Assembly: GCA_903813345.2 (NCBI GenBank)
Contig: CAIIXF020000012.1
Span: forward strand, 3,639,318-3,703,317
Origin: Owenia fusiformis
Lineage: Eukaryota > Annelida > Polychaeta > Sabellida > Oweniidae
DNA length: 64,000 nucleotides
Direction of reading: 5' to 3'
Shown here: positions 12,840 through 27,900 of the stretch, one piece after another
Layout: each line of letters begins with the position of its first letter
How positions within the stretch are numbered: position 1 is the stretch's first letter
The notes under the pieces: generated by a model
Database searches by the model: none
The model's input: the letters and a program-made list of their open reading frames with translations, nothing else
Told to the model about the DNA's origin: nothing
Program-made: the position numbers and the translations under genes

Positions 12840-13320
12840 GACCATTGTCTGTAATACAATTCAAAGAAGGACTAAAATGAATCTATTTAATGACCATTGT
12901 CCTTAATATGATTCAAAGAAGGACTAAAAATGCATCTATTTAAAGGACCATTGTCTGTAATACAATTCAAAGAAGGACTAAAATGAATCTATTTAATGAC
13001 CATTGTCCTTAATATGATTCAAAGAAGGACAAAAAATGCATCTATTTAAAGGACCATTGTCTGTAATACAATTCAAAGAAGGACTAAAATGAATCTATTT
13101 AACGACCATTGTCCTTAATATGATTCAAAGAAGGACTAAAAATGCATCTATTTAAAGGACCATTGTCTGTAATACAATTAAAAGAAGGACTAAAAATGCA
13201 TCTATTAAATGGGCCATTGTCCTTAATATGTTCAAACAAGGACTAAAAATGAATCTTTTTAATGACCATTGTCTGTAATATAATTCAAAGGACTAAAAAT
13301 GGATCTTTTTAAAGGGCCAT
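12840..13320. repeat. About 120-bp dimeric minisatellite
   Basis: Alternating half-units: GGACCATTGTCTGTAATACA and GACCATTGTCCTTAATATGA, each followed by TTCAAAGAAGGACTAAAA. Four to five dimers, decaying at the right. Confidence 0.85.
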
Positions 13321-14980
13321 TTTCTGTAATTCTGATATCGCCAAAATATTTTCAATTCACGATAAAAAATAATACATGAAAACTCGAAACATCAACAGAT
13401 TTTGAGTTAAACCATCCATTCCCACAATTATCAGTTCAGAAATGAAATTAACTGTTTAGTTAATTATAAACGGTTAATGCCATAGAAGTTTTGATTTCTA
13501 GGGGGTCATTAACAGAAACTTCATAAAGTTAGGAATTTGTAAATCAATCGTTGTAACCATGGATGTAATGGCATCACAGCCAGAGAACAATGAATTTGAA
13601 GAATTCTCAACTTCACAAAGTTTCTGTTAATAGCCCCCCAGGTAATAAATGTGGAATGAGTTTTAATTTCATACAGTGCTCTCCATAAATAAATGACACC
13701 TGGATTTGCTGAAGTAAGGATTTCACATGTTAAAAAGAAGAGAATTTTCAAGAGGCTATACATCAGTGATGAGAGTACACCAAATGTAAAATATACAAAA
13801 CTTAAGGGATGTGTATCTAGACATTATTGGAAAGTATGAAGTCTCAAATCACCAGGTGTCATTTATTTATTTATGGTTAGCACTTTAGTAATTATTCACA
13901 GAGTGGATAAGAAAATTTACTATTCATTGCATTACATAAACAATTAAGACCACATGAGTTTTGAATTTCTAGTCATGAATTATACAATATATGTATATCA
14001 TTATTTAATTTTATATATATCAAAACCATGATTATGTCATTTTATATTGAGTACTATAATTAATAAATGTTTCACAAATGAATGAAATGATGTGATGATG
14101 CAATGAAGTAATTGGTTTCTAAATGATCATGCATGTATTATACCCATCCTATTATTATGATATAACTGATCTGGAGTGAAAAATACAATGAAAAAATATA
14201 TGAAATAGTACCGTGGGTACTGGGCTCACATGGTGTTGCTCAAAAGTGAATGATGGCTTAAATGGCAGAAAAACAGATATTGTTTTTATTGCCAATTTTT
14301 TGTAACAAAATTATTTCATTCAGTGACATGGCTTTTTACAATGCTGGACACCTGAAATGATTTATGAAGCTAGCAAATGGTCCAAAAATGAATTTTGCAA
14401 AACAAAAATGGCGGCCATTAGGAGAGCTTTTGAATCAGGAGTCATAGGGGAGTTTCTATATTGATGTTGAACAAAAATAATTAAAAACAGGAAACAGAGG
14501 TTTTGAAACGGGCCGATTGTTGACAGAGGGACGGATGGACAGCCAGACGGACAGACAGACAAAAGACTGACGGACAGATTGACAGTGAGTGATTGCAATA
14601 TGTCACCATGTGAGCTAAAAATACACAAGACATTAACCTTGACCATCATGGACATAAAAACCAAATAGCAACTTAGTAGTTTTGCTTTTCTTGTGAGATG
14701 TAAGAATGAGTGTATTTTCAGTGGAATATATTAAGAAGTGCTGTTTTCTGTTACCTGTGGGATATATTAGGGCTATGTTATTGGAGGATCCAAGGTTAGA
14801 TATCATATTTCCCGAGGAATACACTCCATATTCAAAACTGATCATCACATAACTAATTTATCCTATGACAAGTGAGGTTTCACGAGTGAAGTTTTCAAAA
14901 TAACCATATCAGGTTTTTTAAAAAAAATGTTTTCATTCTTACTATTTTCGAGAAATCCATCAACATTTTGGTCAAGAAAT
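13321..14980. other. Gene-free stretch
   Basis: No firm gene. 14520-14580 is a low-complexity GACAGACGGACG-type stretch, like the end of the large repeat family. The segment 14690-14846 contains TATATCCCACAG|GTAACAG on the minus strand and resembles the CCDC62 exon at 16060-16161 around its donor. It could be a duplicated splice-site region, but its phase does not fit the CCDC62 chain. Confidence 0.35.
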
Positions 14981-15480
14981 ATTCTACTGTCTGCTGCATC
15001 CATATCAAGATATTCTAAACAAGGCACAGGACGTGAACGAGATCACACCATCAAATAGGCATATCATGTACAGGAAATCCGATGAGCAGTTTTCCTGAAA
15101 TGGCATTGACAAGATTTTTCGAAAAACCTTAAAAATGGCCACCAGAAAAGAAGATGGCCGCCCAAAAGCTCTAGTACTTGATATCCTCTATCATCTGTGC
15201 AAATTTGAAGGAAATCCAATGAGCGGTTTTCCTAAATTGGCGATGACAAGATTTTTTCAAAAAAACTTCAAATGGCCACCAGAAAACAAGATGGCTGCCA
15301 CAAAGTTAATCAGCTCTAGTACTTGATATCCTCTATCATGTGTGTAAATTTGAAGGAAATCCGATGAGCGGTTTTCCTGAAACGGCGATGACAAGATTTT
15401 TCAAAAAACCTTCAAAATGGCCACCAGAAAACAAGATGGCCACCCAAAAAGGAAATCCGATGAGCGAACCCATTTGAGGA
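14980..15480. repeat. Imperfect tandem repeat, about 120-150-bp unit
   Basis: Three or more units share GAAATCCGATGAGCGGTTTT, GGCGATGACAAGATTTTT and GGCCACCAGAAAACAAGATG. Short ORFs here are artefacts. Confidence 0.75.
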
Positions 15481-15978
15481 CATGTCACGCATGGTCGATT
15501 GAACAACTTGGAGAAGGTCATTCTCATCTTTAAAGATCTTACAGCACTGATTAGCATTCCATTCCCCATGTAAGTAAAAATTGGATGTTGCATTATCAGA
15601 AGAGTATGGTGCATGGTTTTAAAACTCAAGACCTAGCTCTTCTATAGCTGCATGGTCTTTAATGGTGACCTGCGAAATGTTGTATTATAATAGGTGAATT
15701 AGATACTTTTTTCAGTAATACAAAAATGTTAGATATCACATTTTCAGGAAAAAGTTGCCCCGAGTATTGTGATGTCATGTTACTATAGTAACCACAACTC
15801 TACCCACATTTCATCATTTTTTCTGAAACTGTACAATTTTAGTTGCAATACTTCAAAGTACAATTTGTGAAAATTTGAAAAAATGCCAGCACCAGTCCTG
15901 TTACTTTTGGAACACCTTGTATATGTCCCGCTCCTCCAAGATATCAATTCTATATCCCGCTGATATATACCTGAAACC

Positions 15979-18900
15979 TCAATTGTCATAGGATAGAAAT
16001 AGGTATGCTATTTTTCTTTTATTGGTAGAATATAATGGGTATAAGTGGTTTTCTCTTACCTGTGGGATATAAGGGGGTAGGGTAGTTTTCTCAAGACTTT
16101 CCACCATTTGCCTTGATTCTGTCAGAAGTCTGTGCAGCTTACTGGTTGGCGATACATCTCCCTGCAGTGACATCACAATTTAATATAACTAGAAAAATAA
16201 TAACTCAAAGGAGTAGCAAACCCCACCGAACTAAACATATTATGATAAGAAGTGGCCATCTTGAAATTTTTTTTCTTGAGCAGAGTTGCAGAGTTCCTTT
16301 GCAGCGTTGAACCAAAACTGTCAACTGGTATTTGAGTTATCAAAGATCACATTTTTAATGACACATATAAAATTTGAACCAAATCTGTCAATTGGCATTT
16401 GAATTAACAAAGATTATGTTCTTTTACGGAAAAATGGTGGTCATTTTGAAATTCAGCTGCCATTTTGAAAATTCTTTCTCGAACAGAGCTACTTTGTCCT
16501 TAGGCATCAGCATATAAAATTTGACACAAATCCGTTTACTGGTATTTGAGTTATCAAAGAATACGGTTTTTACAAAAAATGGCGGCCATTTTGAAATTCA
16601 GCGACCATCTTGACAATCTCTTCTTGAGCAAAGCTCTATTGTCTTTAGGCATCAGCATATAAAATTTGAACCAAATCCATCCACTAGTAATGGAGTTACA
16701 TTTTTTACAAAAAACGGCGGCAATTTTAAAGGCAGAATCAGATCTATAGGGGGTGACAAAATTACAAGCAACGTGCATAATTGACCTACCAATCTATTCC
16801 TTACAATATCAAATACAATATCTCCCAAAAGATTCACAATATGTTATAAATTGGTGAAGTTATTAATGATTCAAAGTGCAATAATGGGTGAAAAATGTTT
16901 AAATTCTCCCAAATAATAAGAATGGTAACCATTCTTATAGAAAAATAATACATTATTGTAAAAATCTTTAGTTTTCCTTGAATAAAGTATGCACTTTTGT
17001 GATTTTTAGAAAATAGTCATGACAAGGAATGACATGAGCCAAAAATATTCTAAAATTGAAACAATTTTTTGTTGAGCCTGCTCGCTATCTCTGATTCTCT
17101 CTTTAAATTGAGCTGCCATATTGAAAATTTCCTCTTGAGCAGAGGTCCTACACCCATAAGGCATAAGCCTATAAATTTGTGAACGGACAAAATGGATGGC
17201 TTTCCTATATCCCCCACGAACTTCGTTTGGTGGGATAATGACATCAACATGTAAAACACAACACATAAGGGATCAGACCAAAAGTCAATTTTTCAAAAAA
17301 GTACTGGGGATTAAAAAAAAGCACAAGGGATTAAATCCTCTACATTATGAATATCTGAGCCACCTATTAAAGAATAATTATAAACATAATACAAGTTCTG
17401 AAAACTAACATAGATTGTCACTATCTTATAAGCAGTTAGACAACACATATTTATACATTCGTATATAACCCTCTTAAAGAGAGAATCAGATCTAGCGAGC
17501 AGGCCAACAAAAAATTGTTTCAATTTTAGAATATTTTTGGCCCGTATCATTCCTTGTCATGTCTATTTTCTAAAAATCCCCAAAGTGCACACTTTAATTC
17601 AGAAAAACTCATTTTTGCACTTTGAATCTATTATACCTTCACCAATTTATAACATATCATATTGTGAATCTTTTGGGAGATATTGTCTTTGAGATTGTCT
17701 TTGAATAGATTGGTAGGTCAATTGTACATGTTGCTTGTAATTTGCCTTGTCATCCCTAAAGATCTGATTCTGCCTTTAAGTAATTAAATAATAAAAATGC
17801 TTCTCCACCATAAGAATAAAGGACATAAAAGAGTACCCAAAGTGCCTTAGTTTATGAAATATCACAAATTCAAATATGACAATTAATATCCACACCTTGC
17901 GCACATAATATCCGCACCGCTTGTTTGTGTATAGCACAGTCTGTATAGAGTGGTATCTGACTTTTAACTTTGTCAGGTTGTTCCAGTGTGTGGACATTGT
18001 TCTGATGTTTAACCATACATCACAACTTATAAGTTATCAGTTAAGTTTTTTTATTCTAATTATGGTAACATACAAATACAATACAAATAGCCATTTCATG
18101 TTATAAGCTCAAGTGCAAATGCCATTGCATATATATGACAAAACAGCAAGAAAAGCAAGAACACGACCCCACATATCATAAAGCAATAACTCCAGATGGG
18201 GTTTACGAAAAAGACCGACCCCACCGACCGGTCGGTGTTTTCCACTGGTAGCCTCAAAACAGGGTTTGAAGAAAATGTGTAAAAGACCGACCATATCATG
18301 TAAAGGACCGAACATATTTGGCTTAAAATATTAATAATTTGATTTTGAATGTCAATCGTTGGACTGGGCACCGTTTTTTACCGATTTTGTACCTTGCAAC
18401 GAATGGCAAGCAAACAAATTGGTCATGACCGTCTCCTCTCGCTTAATTGTCCTGTCTTTTTTTATTATTATATCTTGGTTACCGCCAAATTTTGGCGAGC
18501 AATACCACATTGGTATATTCCGTATTTTACGTATTTTACACTCGAAGACAGAGCCAGAAACCCCTCCTTGGAGGAGCCCTTTGTTCTTTTGTGTGCACAG
18601 GTACACAGACATACAGGTACACACCACAGCCTTTTATACGAGTCGTGAACACCTTAGTCAAACACCCAGAATTACATAACGCACAAACAAACTCGTCTGA
18701 ACCGGGAATCGAACCCAGGGCCAAGCGATATTGGTAACCTTGACTCTGCCACTGAGCCACAGCGGATGGACTAGGTCCTTACCTATCATTAACCAACCTA
18801 TCGTTTCTACGGGAATCTATCCTAATTTTTTACTGAAATTTAACAATTTCGAAACAAAAATGATTTGTTATCGTCATAGCCTACTGAATACTGAACATGA

Positions 18901-21900
18901 TATAATGTTACATGCGTTCTCTTATCGGGATTAAAAGTGACTTACCATTTCAGTACACCATTAGAAAGCTTTTTTTGTCATATCAAATGTAGTTTTTACC
19001 AGTTGACGTTTAACAACTCGGAAATCAAACATAACGTTACGACGTCAACATTGACGATGTTTGTGTGTTTTTGTTATTGTGTTTCATATGAATGAACTTA
19101 ATGCAATGTTACGTGCGTTTTTTTTCCAAAGTGACTAACCAGGATGAAATTGGTCTTCTAACAACTGAAACATCACTTAAAAATATGACATTACACACCA
19201 CGACGATGTAACATTTTCATCGTGATTTGAAATGATTAATTATACGTTTTTAAATCACGACCTAGTAAAGGTACTATAGGCCTAGTCATTGGATTCCCAG
19301 TTTTAGTTTTACTTCTAATTTTGCATTTTTTCATCTTTATGTAAAAGACTGTCAGCCGACCACTGACCACATGTACCCAACTGTGGAGAGTGACTGGTCG
19401 GTGGTCGGCGGTCGGCAGTCGGTGTTTTTCGTAAACCCCTCCAGATGCATGCCAACAAAACTTGACTTCTTACAGTCATCAAGGTGTGGTATCGCAGTGG
19501 ATGAACAATTGCTATGTAACGCTCAATACAAGTAGCGGAAAGCCCATACATGGATAGCTCAATGCAAAAAATATTCAAGCAAGTCTTCAGTATACACATA
19601 TATATGCTATCAGCGTATGTTCCTGTTGTTAATGGTATAATGTAATTCGTCACACAATAAAATGGTACAACAACAGCACCAGTGAATAAATCAACAGTCG
19701 AGAGATTCAACATGAATATGCTGGTAATTGTATGTAATGATTACACCTTGTACACTGTCCATAATACTAAACCATTGCTGATCACAATAAAAAGATGATC
19801 ACCAAAGCTCGAGTCATATTTATCCAAAGAGTAGGTTTATGTAGTTGCAGTATTTGTGTCACCAAGGAGTCGTTTTCCTTGGCAACAGTTGATATCTCTG
19901 TGATGTTTGTCACAGTGCTGACAGCCATAGTTGTACTGTCATTAGTTTTATAGTCCACCCATGTAGCTCATTAGTATTTTTGTGGTGAGATAATTTAAAT
20001 GCAACCCAGATGAATGATGTTGAATAAATGAGTAAATGAATGAAAATGAGTGGGTGAGTGAATGATGGATTGATGGAGTGAGTGAATGAATGAATGAATG
20101 AATGGATGGATACATGGATGAATGAGAATATAAAGATTATATGTGGTATGCTTCTAATAAAAAGATAATAATAATAAAAGAGATTAATAGCAATAATATT
20201 AAATCAAAAAATAAAAAAATCAATCATTTAAAATGAATCTGCATTGAGGTATATTAATGGGTATATATGAATTAAATGTAATGAAATACATACTATATGT
20301 AATTGTAAGTGATTACTAAATGTGAATAAATATTTAAAAAAAAAAAAAATATATATATATATATATATGAGGTCAAAAAAAAAAAAAAAAAAAAAATGTA
20401 GCTCAGCGGTAGCGCAGGTACCTCTTACGCAATAGGTCCCGGATCCGATCCCCGGTTCAGGCAAGACTAAATTTGCTTGTTTGCATGAAGTACTTCAGGG
20501 TGTTTTGACTGAGTGGTCCGCAACTCGTACAAAAGGCTGTGGTGTGTACTTATATATCTATGTATAAGTGCACATAAAAGAACACAGGGCTCCTTCAAGG
20601 AGGGGTTTCTGGGTCTATCTTCCATGTTAATTACGTAAATTACGACCGTATATATACGGGACATACTCAAGAGGTATTGCTCACCTTCATTGGTGGTAAA
20701 CAAAATACAATACAATTAGTACTTCACATATGGTACATTTTTGAAAAAAAGCTTTCACTAATGCAATTCTTTTTAAAAATAAACCAAACACAAACTAGGC
20801 ATGTTTTATACGTTTTGTAATTTTTTATTTCTTTTTTTGCTTTAAAATATCAATAAAGATATAGAAGTGAAAGAAATGTTGTACTATAGATAAACAATAA
20901 CATAATCTTACCTTACAATAAGTTTCAATGGTAATTATCTAAGTTGTTATTCAGCTGAGTTAAGGCACTAACAAGATTTCTTCAATGATAAAAGAATACA
21001 TGGCACTTCTTTGATATATTTTGACATCAGATAACATAATTAAGCTCAATTACCAAAGACACAGTCATTGCCAATATTCAGGTATCATTTCCAAAATAAA
21101 TTTTAAAAAAAGTAGTAAAAATATATGCCTTACTGAGAGTTAGCATAATTAAGCTCAATTACCAAAGAGACAGTCATTGCCAATATTCAGGTATCATTTC
21201 CCCAAAAAAATGCTTTACTGAGAGTTAACATCACATTGCATTTCCAAAGGCACACATAACAGAAAACTTAATATTCAATATAAATACTAAAAATATCCAT
21301 TTCTGTTATAAGCATCACACGATCATTTAGCATTTGCAAAGGCACACATTAAACAGTAAACCTTGTATTCAGATATTATTTCCATATACATATCAAGAAT
21401 ATGCATTTTTTGCTATGAGCCACATTGCATAAAGTTTATATTCAGATATCCTTTTGTCAGCTTAATATCTGATAGCGTGAACAGGCAATGCGCTTATTTT
21501 TGAAGGAAACGGGACAAAATATTATTTGAGACAAATCACTGACACAGTGAATCAAATATGATAAAAACTTAAATTTGGGTCAATACTGAAGTGAAAAAAA
21601 AATTACTCACATAGAAAACAGCATTTGAAGTTCAGAGATCAAAAGAGGTGAATTACCACTTTTCACAAAGTGTATGTTTTTAAATATCTCTTGGACTAAA
21701 AGATGTGTATGGTTGAAAATCCTGTCAAAATGAATGGACAATTAATACAAACAACAATGCCATCTTTCTATGACATTGCTAAAAACTTGACATCTATAAA
21801 TTGATAGATCAAAAATATTTTTTCATGATCTAGTGTCAACTCTGATGTGGTATGTTTGAGCTGTTTTTGGTGTCAAATGAAAGATCGGGTACTTATTAAT

Positions 21901-24900
21901 CCATTGGAAATACTATGAAGATCAAAAGTGAGACTTCATTTACGCACTTTGTCCCTTTGAGAAGTCTTGTATAGTATTCAATTGACTGTGAGCGACATGT
22001 TTCCACAATTTTTTTCTTTTTTCATTTTAAGAATGTAATGAGCCTCTTTAAAGTTGTTAAGTTGTTTATTTGGTTGAACCTGTCCCTTAGTACTAATTTG
22101 TCCACACTTTGGTTTTTCTAATCATAATTTCAACATTTTAAGTTTTCATATATTTTATATGCATTGTTTGCGAAAAATATTCCCTCCAATTTCCACTACA
22201 TTCAATATGCAAGAGCATTTATGTGCTTTTTAAAAACACTAACAGAACTGTAATTCACAAAATAAAATATTTATTTGATGACAATATTTTGCACATTTTG
22301 ACATTTTTTCTTCAATAAATTAACAACATCTTTTAAGTTTTTGTGCAAAAGACCATGTGAGGAATTCTTTTGAAACTTTTCAAACTTTTGAATGGTGCAT
22401 TATGGCCAGAAAGAACTCATGGTGAAAGATATGACTGTCTAAAATCACTTACCATACCTCACATAGACCTTTATCAAGACTAACTCAGCTAAACTGGTGA
22501 TTTAGTTTATATTTGTAAATTGTATTTAATGTACTGACCATCTAACACAACATTGTTATTACAAATCAGATATTCGTAAATAGCATTTAACACATGCACA
22601 GTCATTTTTGATTCTTAAAATTGTTATGTTACAAAAAGTCCTCGTTTAAAACATTTAGGCCTGTAGGTGGATATCATAATTTTATCATTACATTTCTGAT
22701 TGATTTACATTATGTGATATCACAAAGCACCAAAATTCAAAGTGATTCAAATCTAGCTGTGTTTATTCAAGTAGCCAGAAAATGGTCAATGAATGAAAAA
22801 TGGGTAGCATATAGTTCCCTCTTGAGAAGAAACGCCATGCCATAATGTATCGACTTAAATACAAGTGGGCCAAATCTGAGAAAGAGTTAGAGTTATTGTC
22901 CAGGCAGATCTAAAGTTATTTTCACTATGACCTCCTGCTAAAGTTCACTTTCTGAGATAATCATGTTGTTATAGTGCTCACTGTCAATTCAGTATCCTGA
23001 ATGGATGTCAGTCTCAGAGCCACTTTCATCGCATCTCTATATCGTTTGAGTCTTATAACATATATCCAAGGATTCACACCGCTGTTTATGTACAACAAGG
23101 CAGATGTGACATACCATACTGTGGTAAACCAACTCATAGTTTTGTATTTATGCATTGGTAAGGATGATAAGATGATAAATGGTGTATACATCAACAGAAA
23201 TACACCTTGGACAAATCCCATTGTAAGAGCCACATAGCGATCATTATTGTATGCAACTGCTCTTGCATTATCTATACTCGCCAAAACACTTTGGATCTTT
23301 AAGCGATGCTTCATAGCCACCCATGTTATACGTGAATACACAACAATGGTAACAAGGAAGGGCACTAAAGTGTTCAATTTTAAGAACATAAAATAAGTAG
23401 GATTTAAAGTGTTATGAGTTGAACACTGTAGTCCTACTTGATATGTATTGAAACCATCAAAGAACATGAGCCCACATGCAATAAAACAATAACTCCAGAT
23501 ACATGCCAACAAAACTATACTTCTTTTTGCGGTCATCAAGGTGTAGTATCGTAATGGATGAATAACTGCTATATAGCGCTCAATACAAATAGCCACAAGA
23601 CCATATATGGACAACCCAATGCAAAGGAGAAGCAAGAAAGTCTTCAGTATACACAAATATTTGTTATCAGTGTATGTCCCTGTTGTCAGTGGTATGATGT
23701 AATTCGTCACACAGTTAATAGGGACGGCAACAACACCAGAAATCAGATCAACAGCGGAGAGATTCACGATAAAGATGCTGGTAATTGTATGCAATGATGA
23801 CACCTTGTATACTGTCCACAATACTAACCCATTGCTGATTACAATAAACATGATAATCACCAAGTCACTGGTCATTTGTAACCAAAGAGAAAGGGCATGT
23901 AGCTTGATTATATCCTTCACCATTGTAACATTGTTCTCCGTGGTAACAGTTGAGGTCTCTGTGATGTTTGACATGGTGCTGATATCCATTGTTGTGAACC
24001 TAATAAAACAAAATGTTTAGTGTACTATATACACGTTCAAGAACTGGAAAGAAATAGTTCTGAAGATGACATCTGTAGGCTGCCGAAACATCAATAATGT
24101 TATTTTCCAAGTAGTGAAAAGACACTAATTAGTTTGTGAATTGCTACCCAATGAACCCTTTCAGTGCAAACTTCTTGGTGATTTCCTGTGAAATTGAGAG
24201 CTATAGTATATTGTTTAAAAAGATAAAGTAAGGAATACTTACTTTTTAAATGCACCAACAGCTATTGCCAAAGTAGCATTAAACTTGTAAAAAGTTAGTT
24301 TTTGAGTCTAATCTGTAATAAACATAAAAAGGAAAATTAAAACTTGTAAAAAGTCACATCGGTGTTTTAAGTTTCTCCAATGTTCTATAGTACCCCGGAC
24401 AGGTTCAATGATGCAGTCGTGTTTGTACTCTATACATGTTTTTGCAAATAGAACAACCATTCTTAAATTGTTCAAGATTTATTCTGGAGACAATTTCCAA
24501 TATGGAAATTAAATATGCGAAATTCCCAATCTTTTTATTTTGATCCCATTGACTATAAAATCATATTTTTGCTTGTACTATTACACTCTTAATATAATTT
24601 CAAATACTGTCTAGCTATTGAATTTTCAGCCAACAAAAGTTCTTCCAAAAGTATTTGTTGTCATTTTAATTATGGCTGGCTATTGTTATTCATGTTAGTC
24701 ATACTCAATATTATTAGTGCATTAGACCAGTGAAAAACTTGGCCCTCTGGGTCGCATTTTGTGAAGCGTTTCCAGCCTAAATTAAGGCAAGATAGAGGTC
24801 AAGATTTTTGTCAAAGGAATTGAGTTCTACCTGATCAAACTATTCAACAACATAAATGAAACAAAACATTATGAATCTCAGTATTAGTTACTTCTGAGAT

Positions 24901-27900
24901 GCTGAAATACCTGTGTCAAATGCTATCATGAAATTGTCCGGGAAACCCAATAAATTCAAAGCATGGTACAATTCACATGCCACTGCATCGCATGGTGAGC
25001 AACAGTGGGGGAAGACTCCGTGGTGAAAAAGGTGCTAAATCAGAGGTAAAGTGGCCCTGAGTGACAAACGTTTCATTGGCCTATTGAACTGTAATAATAT
25101 TCTATATGACTACCATGAATAACAATAATCAGCCATAATTGAAATAACTAAAAAATAAATAATATTTGAAATGACATCAAAAGTTCAATTGTTCAAGCAA
25201 AACCTGTTTCTTATTTACGGTGAAGCATTTTTGTAAAAAGCCTATCAAAATCACAAGATTAGGTATTTTGATAAAATATTTAATTTCCCATTGGAAACTG
25301 TCTCCAGAATAAATCTTGAAAATTTCAATAAGAATGGTTGTTCCATCACAAATATAGAGTAAAAACACTACCACATCATTGAACCTGTCCGGGTACTTTT
25401 TAATATTCTGAGTAAAAATTGATCAATTGTCTCCAAATTTTCACAGAATGTGTGTTATATACCTTAAATTATGTTTTAAAAGTTTCATCTTTTACTTGCC
25501 ATTTGCTAAAGTTATTTGACGATTTTCTCAATAGGAAACAAACATTTGATACAGAGGGTACACGGACGGAATAAACAGGAGAAAATATTGCAACTTGAAA
25601 AGTTGTTAGAATGATTATCAAAGTGTTACAATTTTTACAACGAGCAGTTTATAATAAGTATATATAATAGTATATAATTCCTCATGAATAAGTAATTGTT
25701 CAATAATAATATATTTACTTACCTTTTCTAATTATGCAAGCTGAAATGGTGATGTCTCATAGCTGAGTCCTTCAGGAAAAGTTGGAATGAATGATTCTGT
25801 AGAAGCGCATAATTTATATAATTCCAAAACGCACGTAGGTATTACAAAACAGAAGAACTGATTGAAATATAAGCTGTGGACAACACCTGGGGACACTGCT
25901 TAAGTTACCTACAGCTACAGAAGGGTGAGAGTTTCATAGGCAGCTAACCCGAGACGGTGAGGGAGTTCAACCTTGCAATGTTTTTCACAACCTAAATGTG
26001 AATGGAAAATATTTAAGCGATGCTTTCGTACGGGTGATAGGTCATACGTATAGGTTAGCGTTTCGATTTTATATGTAAGCTTAAACTCCTTAATATTCAG
26101 ACTCAGAAATGCTTTTTAATAATTTATTTGTAATAAAATGGATTATTTTCAAATAATAGAAGCATAGCAAATTAGCGATATGACTTTTTCTGAAATTATT
26201 TAAATATGTACAAAAATTTCTCAATTCTTTCAGCGAACAGTCTAGCATAGTTTGCGCATTGGACTATTCTGTCTAGTCCATTGAATCAAGTTTAAATCCC
26301 GGCTATGATATTAGTTTTTATTATTTTATTTTTTTTCATTTTTGAATCACAACACATTTTTTTAATATCTTTCTGGATGACACATACAGATATAACACAT
26401 ACAGATATAACACATACAGATATAACACATACAGATATAACACATACAGATATAACACATACAGATATGACACATACAGATATAACACATACAGATATAA
26501 CACATACAGATATGACACATACAGATATAACACATACAGATATAACACATACAGATATAACACATACAGATATGACACATACAGACATATTGAAGTGCTA
26601 TTTATTACTTTCTAGTGTTTTAAAATATAGATGAAAAAACATCATTTATAAATAAATTCATGAATTATTATTTAATTAAATAAATAAAAGGTAGCAAGAA
26701 GGTCCATTTGAACTACACAGTGTATTTAGTTAATGTTTATTAATTATGGGGATAGAGTTTTTAAAACTTAAAAACTTAAGGGTGCTAACAGTATATGCTT
26801 ATGGTGGATTAGCATTTAAAGAATAATGGTCTTAAAATTTCAAATAATACTTTTCAGCAAATTATTCTTTAAAGCACATACCTGTGAGTTGTTCTGGTCA
26901 GTGAGAAGCATAAAATCTGAAGTTCCCATTCCGTTAGAAAATCCAGTGTTTGGTAAGCTCCCATTGGGTAATCCTGAGGATGCATCGCCAGCATTAGCCA
27001 ATGACTTTAGAGGAGATCTTGTCGGACTTGAATGGCGGGATTGTGAGCTTCTAGGCCTCACGGGACTACTGAAAAATAAAAAATAGATAAAAATTAAATT
27101 CATGCTTAAGCTGAAAAGTCAATTATGTACAGGGTACCACAAAACAATGAACTCAGACTACATGTATTACTCAAATAATTTTTTCAGTATACAGGATGTC
27201 AAAAAAGACATGATACAGAGTGCTAATGTGGCAAAATAATTAACACATCCTGGAGTGTTTAATTTTTGACTGGTGGTATTAAATATTATGAAATACCAAT
27301 GTGGCTCAGAAATGTTGCATCCTCAAACAGGCTGTAGCCAGAATTTGCCAAGGGGGGTTCACTTTTTGAAAAATTCCAGGTGGGGTTCACAATGGTCCAA
27401 AAATGGCCAAAATCACTTAAAAAGTGCTCAGAATGGCGAAAAACTGCATGATTTTTAAAGATTTCTTGGCCGGGGGGGGGGGGGGGGGGGTTGTTGCTTG
27501 AACCCATTGACCCCCCTGGCTACGGACCTGTCAAATAAACCATAAATATTATGATGCACCATTGTTGGCCATTGTTACAGACAAGAATAATTATAAAACT
27601 GGTCATTTTTTCAAACCATTCAACTTCCCAAAAATTTCGAATGAATCACTCAAGCACATTCAAGACTTTGCAAATAATATTTTTGAAAAGGTAACACTTA
27701 ATTAAGCCAATCTAAAGTCAATTGCAGATTTTACACCAAGAAACAGTCCAAAATTTGTTGCTGGAAGTTAATTGCATTGGAACCTAAACTTCACCCATAT
27801 AATAATATAGGTTTATTTTGATGGTTCACCGAAAACGAACCTGTGGTTCAGATTTAAGATTTAAGCATATTATTGCTTGAAGTGAGGCTTCTTCCATTTT

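Larger units (their letters stand above)
18150..19945 (-). pseudogene. Broken copy of the GPCR at 22961-23989, split by a transposon
   Basis: 19945-19439 matches the N-terminus through TM4 of the intact receptor: NLSTVDLFTGAVVVP against NLSAVDLISGVVAVP, and CIERYIAIVHPLRYHTLMT against CIERYIAVIHPLRYYTLMT. A frameshift and stops lie in the TM1 part (about 19780-19700). The copy resumes at 18198-18150 (WSYCFMICG against WSYCFIACG) and then homology is lost, so TM5-TM7 are absent. The break is exactly where a 1240-bp element sits, with a 9-bp duplication. The N-terminal Met is retained. A non-functional duplicate in a CCDC62 intron. Confidence 0.85.

Noticed and set aside
14633-14848. Extra CCDC62 exon (GVYSSGNMISNLGSS...)
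   Set aside because: It has a donor (CCCACAG|GTAAC), but its acceptor phase does not match the preceding exon and the peptide does not resemble the known C-terminus. Left as a possible duplicated splice region.
18349-18760. Cluster of 70-106-residue ORFs on both strands
   Set aside because: They fall on the SINE and transposon and have no homology or splice support.
26292-26634. Overlapping ORFs with 5-residue repeats (VISVC, ITHTD, LYVLY)
   Set aside because: All come from a 15-bp minisatellite; the unit length keeps every frame open. No splice or start context.
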